Origin: Pseudisothecium myosuroides | Lineage: Eukaryota; Streptophyta; Bryopsida; Hypnales; Lembophyllaceae | NCBI GenBank assembly: GCA_951799445.1 | Contig: OX637295.1 | Span: 1,116,001-1,180,000, forward strand | Length of the DNA: 64,000 nt | Reading direction: 5' to 3' | Shown here: positions 59,831 through 64,000 of the stretch, in pieces | How positions within the stretch are numbered: the stretch's first letter is position 1 | Layout of the letters: every line of letters starts with the position of its first letter | Made by a program: the position numbers and the translations under genes | The notes under the pieces: model-generated | Databases searched by the model: none | What the model was told of the DNA's origin: nothing | What the model saw: the letters and a program-made list of their open reading frames with translations, nothing else

Positions 59831-60672
59831 GTCTATTACATCTTTGCTTGCCAATAAGTTTGTTGTAGAAATTGGTAAAATACAATTGTATCATTAAATA
59901 TAGATGTCCTTCTAAATCAACTACCTCCAAAAACTTCAATCATCTTCCATTTAACTTCATCCCAATGCGTAGTAGTGTATAAACCTCTATAATACCAATA
60001 GCATGAAGATGCGATTTCTTTAATCCATTTATTATTTCCATCTTCCTAATCACACTCAAATTTAATTGTTTCACAACCAAGTTTTGTGTGTACATGAAAC
60101 CAAATTGTTATGCAAATCTAGACATGGTTAAATTATGCTTTGTTATTAGCTTTCTATACTTAAAAATATTATGTTGAAAGTCAGTGCTTTCAATTTTGGT
60201 ACTATTCCCAAATTTCTTCCAGTACAATATGTAAGTCAATATAGGATCAACACAAATTTTTCATTTCTCTTACAAGAAGGCATAATTTTAGAAATTTAAA
60301 TAATTGATTCCTTATATATCTTCCTCCTTAACATTTGTTCAATATAGTATTGTACACACATATATTTATTTCATCCCTCTTGCAATTGTGCAAAATAATA
60401 CTTAACCATCAACATTGCAATTGGAGATGTGCAAAATATGAGTGGTGACTTAGATTGGTAGGTGTAACTATTCATTTATATTGTCCCAAATAGAGTAACA
60501 ATCTACAAAACTTGATGTACCATCCATTTGTTTGGTACCTCTAATTTCAACATGAATTTGTACACTATAGCAATAGTATATATTTCAAATCATCTCGAGA
60601 ATCATCTAATAGTAAAATGGTAACATCTATAAGACTATAATAATAATAATTTTTGGTCAGATGTCGAGGATT
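59831..60672. other. No feature seen
   Basis: AT-rich without supported frames. Confidence 0.4.
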
Positions 60673-60907
60673 GCTATTATGTGAGCATAGGAATGTGAGC
60701 CCATGAGCCTAGAATACCACACACCTGTATCATAGGTGTATATACTATAGAAACCGTCTATGATTATAGGATATATATGTGACAAATATCCATATTATAG
60801 GTGTTTATGATACATACACCTTCTATAGTGTGTGGTATCTACATTATAGGTACCTATATTGTAGGCTCAATGTTCACTAGCTCGCATTCTTGGGCTCACA
60901 TATTAGC
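60673..60907. mobile_element. Foldback/TIR element of about 235 bp
   Basis: GCTATTATGTGAGC (60673-60686) against GCTCACATATTAGC (60894-60907); inner arms TACCACACAC and GTGTGTGGTA. The flanking GGTCAGATGTC (60656) and GGTCGGATGTC (60915) are direct repeats just outside. Confidence 0.55.
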
Positions 60908-61999
60908 ACCATTGGTCGGATGTCTATTCAATGTACATTGGATAGGTTCCTACAAAGTCAATTTTAGTCAGATGTTCACAAAATTTTGAACATATTATAT
61001 TTTGAACAAAAGACAGAGCAAGTTACCTAGAAGTTTAGAATAAATTAGCAATTCTTTGAATATATTCTAAATTTTTAACCAATCTAATTATTGTACCCAA
61101 CTATTAGGATTGGCAAAAATTAATTTTAAAAAAAGACTTTAGGATTTCAAAAAAATTATTAAAAAAAATCATATGGTATAAACACAAATATTGAAGGAAT
61201 TTTTTAATTTAGAGAATTTTTTAAATTTTATTAATTAATTGATGTAAAATGGCAACACCAATAGTCGGATTTGATTGTGCATAAGAAAAACTATGAATTG
61301 AAGATATAATCACTTTGTTAAGCACTAGCAGGGCTGCTTTTATTAGTAGATCATGCCATTCAAAATGCAAAATTTTCCAATAAATAAGATATAGTGTTGT
61401 GCCACAATATTGTTAAATAAATATTTTGTTAAAGCAGCCCAACCATTGTATAATGTTGTGGGATGCTTCAATTCTTGAGTATCCTTGTTTATGATGGAAA
61501 TAGCCCTCGGACGAGGATTTCCACCCTTGACCTCAAACATAGTGCCATTATGTACTAAGATACCTTTAAATTGAGGCTTTTTACAATACATTGGTTTTAG
61601 AATGGAGGTTTGTGTAGATTGTTAATTTAAACCTTCATATACAACAAATTTGAGGAATTTTACAAACAAGTTGATATCTTAGCTTTAATCACCATGGTCA
61701 ACATATGTAATGTAGAATAGTCACTACTTGACTTCAGTTGCATTCATCCTTATCTTGATCATTATTTGAGGCAACCTTAGGAATCTAAAGAAGTGCTCTT
61801 TGCTAGTTTCTATAAGAGCTTCTACATGACTTATATTTTCATCTTGAACATGGACTTCTTCTTCTAAGTCTATATAATAATGAACTACATTTTCTTGAGT
61901 GCAGGTATAACTTCATCTAGGATTTCTTGAATTTGCATATGTCAAGGTTTATCTACAAATCTTTCATTTAGTCCCATTTTTGGTTTAATCTTGATGAAT
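60908..61999. other. No supported gene
   Basis: AT-rich; an 82-codon minus frame at 61343-61591 has no domain I recognise, though it could be part of the transposase remnant downstream of it. Confidence 0.35.
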
Positions 62000-63010
62000 C
62001 TAGTGGCCAAATCCAAATGGCTGCAAACCACATTTGATGTTTAATAGCGTTTTTGTTTTTTGTAGATCTAAAGTAACCCATTGGACTAGATCTTTCTTCT
62101 TTATATATTGTTCCATGTTTTGCATATTCCACATGTCTTTGTAAGCCTTGAAGGTTGTGTTGAAGGATTTAAAAAAAGACATATCAAGTAGTTGAAGTGT
62201 ATGACTAACTGTGTGTGAAGGTAAGGAGATCAAATTTAACTCAACTGCACCTATTTTTTGAATGGCTTTTAAAGTAATTTGAGGTTGTATCCATCTAAAC
62301 CCATTAAATGTCTCTGGATTGAGCTCATGTTTCCTTTTCTTTTTACATTGACTAAAAAATGGTCCATCCAATTGGAGAAAAAGAAAGAGGTCATCCATAC
62401 ATTGGGTTGCATAGCTATGGTAGCATTTAATTTACATAGGTAAATCTAATCTCGCATTTTTACTTTTAAAATGTAAAGTAAGGAATTTTTCTTCTATTGC
62501 ATTTATGACTAATAGACTTTCTTTGATTAGCCATCAATGAATGGACGTTTTTTCTTTTTTTTCTTGTAAGAACTCTACTTCCACCTCTATCTTCTTGGAT
62601 ACTACTCTCATCTACATTTCAAATTTGATTATGAGAGTAGTTGTGCTTTGCATATATAGTGGTTAGAAAGTCTTGACATGAAATGAACACAATCTTTGAG
62701 CCCTATTCACCTCTAATCTTTGTACCATTCTTAGTGTATATAGTATATATATTTTTTGAACCATTTCAATCAACTTGCTCCACGTATGCCATTAGTAAAT
62801 GAATTTGGTCTTTCTTAACCATCTTAGCCACCTTCTCTTTGATCATATGTAGTTGTTAGTGAAAGTCTCTAAATAAACTTGTTGTTTAAATATTTTAATA
62901 GGGCTGCCTCTTCATATTTGGTGAATGTACCTTGTCTACCTCTTTTTCTTGATATAAATTTTCCATCGATATGATTTACTAAGCTTGTTCTAGGTATTTT
63001 GTAAAAATTA
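62000..63010 (-). pseudogene. Decayed pogo/Tigger-like (DDE_1) transposase
   Basis: Two separated pieces on the minus strand. About 63008-62877 reads YKIPRTSLVNHIDGKFISR followed by RGRQGTFTKYEEAALLKYL, the pattern of a Psq-type helix-turn-helix with the following GRP.TFT..EE..L segment of pogo-like transposases. At 62398-62000 an open frame has LNLISLPSHTVSHTLQLLDM followed by SFFKSFNTTFKAYKDMW, matching the DDE_1 C-terminal motif (PPH.SH.LQPLDV..F.PLK). Stops break the frame between them, so it is dead. This is the only transposase coding seen in the window. Confidence 0.7.
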
Positions 63011-64000
63011 CTAACTTGTTAAATTTTGTAGTCATTTTCTATTGCTAGGATTTCTAGTCAAAAGGCTTCATTTGTCTAAGCCTTCTTTCCTTATTTACTT
63101 GTAGTTTTAGAGGGATTTTTTTTATTGTGACATCCTATTAAGTATATTTACTAATGGTTTCATGAAAGAGGATGGGATGATTACCTTTGGTTGTCTTAAT
63201 GCTTACTTTGTTTTGTATATAGGATGGACTATGTGGATTGTTTCCTCCTTTCTTCAAAACGCCTTGACACTTATTTTTTCATTTTTTGGATTGAATTTTT
63301 CCTTCCTATGCTAGCAATGTTGCTTTATGCCACTTCCACTTGGGAACTCTTGGATTGATGATATTTTTTTCTTATTTTTCTAGTAGCAATGCTAGTCTTA
63401 TTTTTTTTTGGCAGCTGTTGCTTAAACTTCTCTCTTCTTGTAGATCGAGTTCATTCCCATTGTCTCCATTGTAGGTGTTAAGTTCTTCATTCATTTGGTG
63501 GAAATTTGACCTCTATTGTTGTTGGCGTCTTTGCTTTTCTACCTTCTATTGTATGACCTCTCATTCCTATTGTTGCATGTACTTGGGTTATTGCACTTGC
63601 TCTAATGGCTTGCCTTCTCAAAGCAAACTATTGGAGTTGATCTTCTTTGCCCTCTCCCACATTAGGTACTACATTGTAGCATTCTAATTTTTTCCTTATT
63701 CAAGGTACTTTACTTGTTGCAAATTGTAGTTGTATTATTGTAGGTAATCAAATTGTTGTGGTTGAATTGCAACAAGTTGTGATTGCACTACTATAGTTTT
63801 GTAGTTGTATTGCTATTAATTGTGGTTGCACTTTTGTGAGCTATGGCTGTGCTGCCAGTCTTATTTACTCCTGCTTTGTTCCAACCCACCTAGTTTACCA
63901 CTCTTCTATTGTTGTTTGCTTCTAAATCTTAAATTGTTGTTCCTATCATATTTAGACCTCGCTCATTTTCACTTTCATATTCTAGCTATTGATAAATTCT
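63011..64000. other. Low-complexity, repeat-rich end of window
   Basis: TTGT/TAGT-rich DNA (about 63.4-63.9 kb) that reads as Asn/Gln/Thr-rich on the minus strand, possibly a decayed low-complexity coding segment. No gene is supported. Confidence 0.35.

Overview
The window is AT-rich nuclear DNA from a land plant. The genes have several short GT-AG introns. Upstream of RPL27 there are telo-box motifs typical of plant ribosomal protein genes, and the intergenic space is crowded with small DNA transposons (CACTA, Stowaway-like and other terminal-inverted-repeat elements). One gene encodes the 3' part of an SSNA1/NA14/DIP13 protein, a microtubule and basal-body factor usually kept only by lineages with cilia or flagella. 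This favours a plant with swimming sperm (bryophyte, fern, lycophyte, cycad or Ginkgo grade). I cannot name the species.

Layout. 0-0.4 kb: 5' end of a probably plastid-targeted protein (minus strand) with an in-frame 36-residue tandem duplication. 1.1-1.7 kb: remnant of a Ty3/gypsy-type gag. 4-11.6 kb: transposon-rich and gene-free, with two TTAA-flanked elements, a Stowaway-like element carrying a CACTA MITE, foldbacks and a retroposed insertion with a 13-bp target duplication. 13.4-16.5 kb: an 11-exon gene for a 376-residue protein I do not recognise. 17-27 kb: a large inverted repeat (arms about 3 kb, spacer about 3.7 kb). Each arm carries a complete four-exon RPL27 gene; the two are divergently transcribed and encode identical proteins. 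28.6-30.3 kb: a second large foldback with a MITE in one arm. 34.0-35.1 kb: dynein light chain LC8. 39.8-40.6 kb: SSNA1/DIP13 (3' exons). 41-55 kb: more TTAA elements and a nested transposon stack at 47.2-49.0 kb. 57.1-58.6 kb: a small secreted FAS1-domain (fasciclin-like) protein. 62-63 kb: a decayed pogo-like transposase.

The most interesting unexplained component is a family of TTAA-flanked elements with ends like CCCCTAAAGG. Three copies are within two bases of 935 bp, others are shorter or diverged, and no open frame was seen in them. The ends and target site fit non-autonomous piggyBac-type elements. One copy has jumped into a CACTA MITE whose uninterrupted relative lies 5 kb away, which shows the pre-insertion site. 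Another sits in intron 1 of the 11-exon gene. All exon boundaries were placed by eye from splice consensus, frame and protein family; no alignment or search was run.
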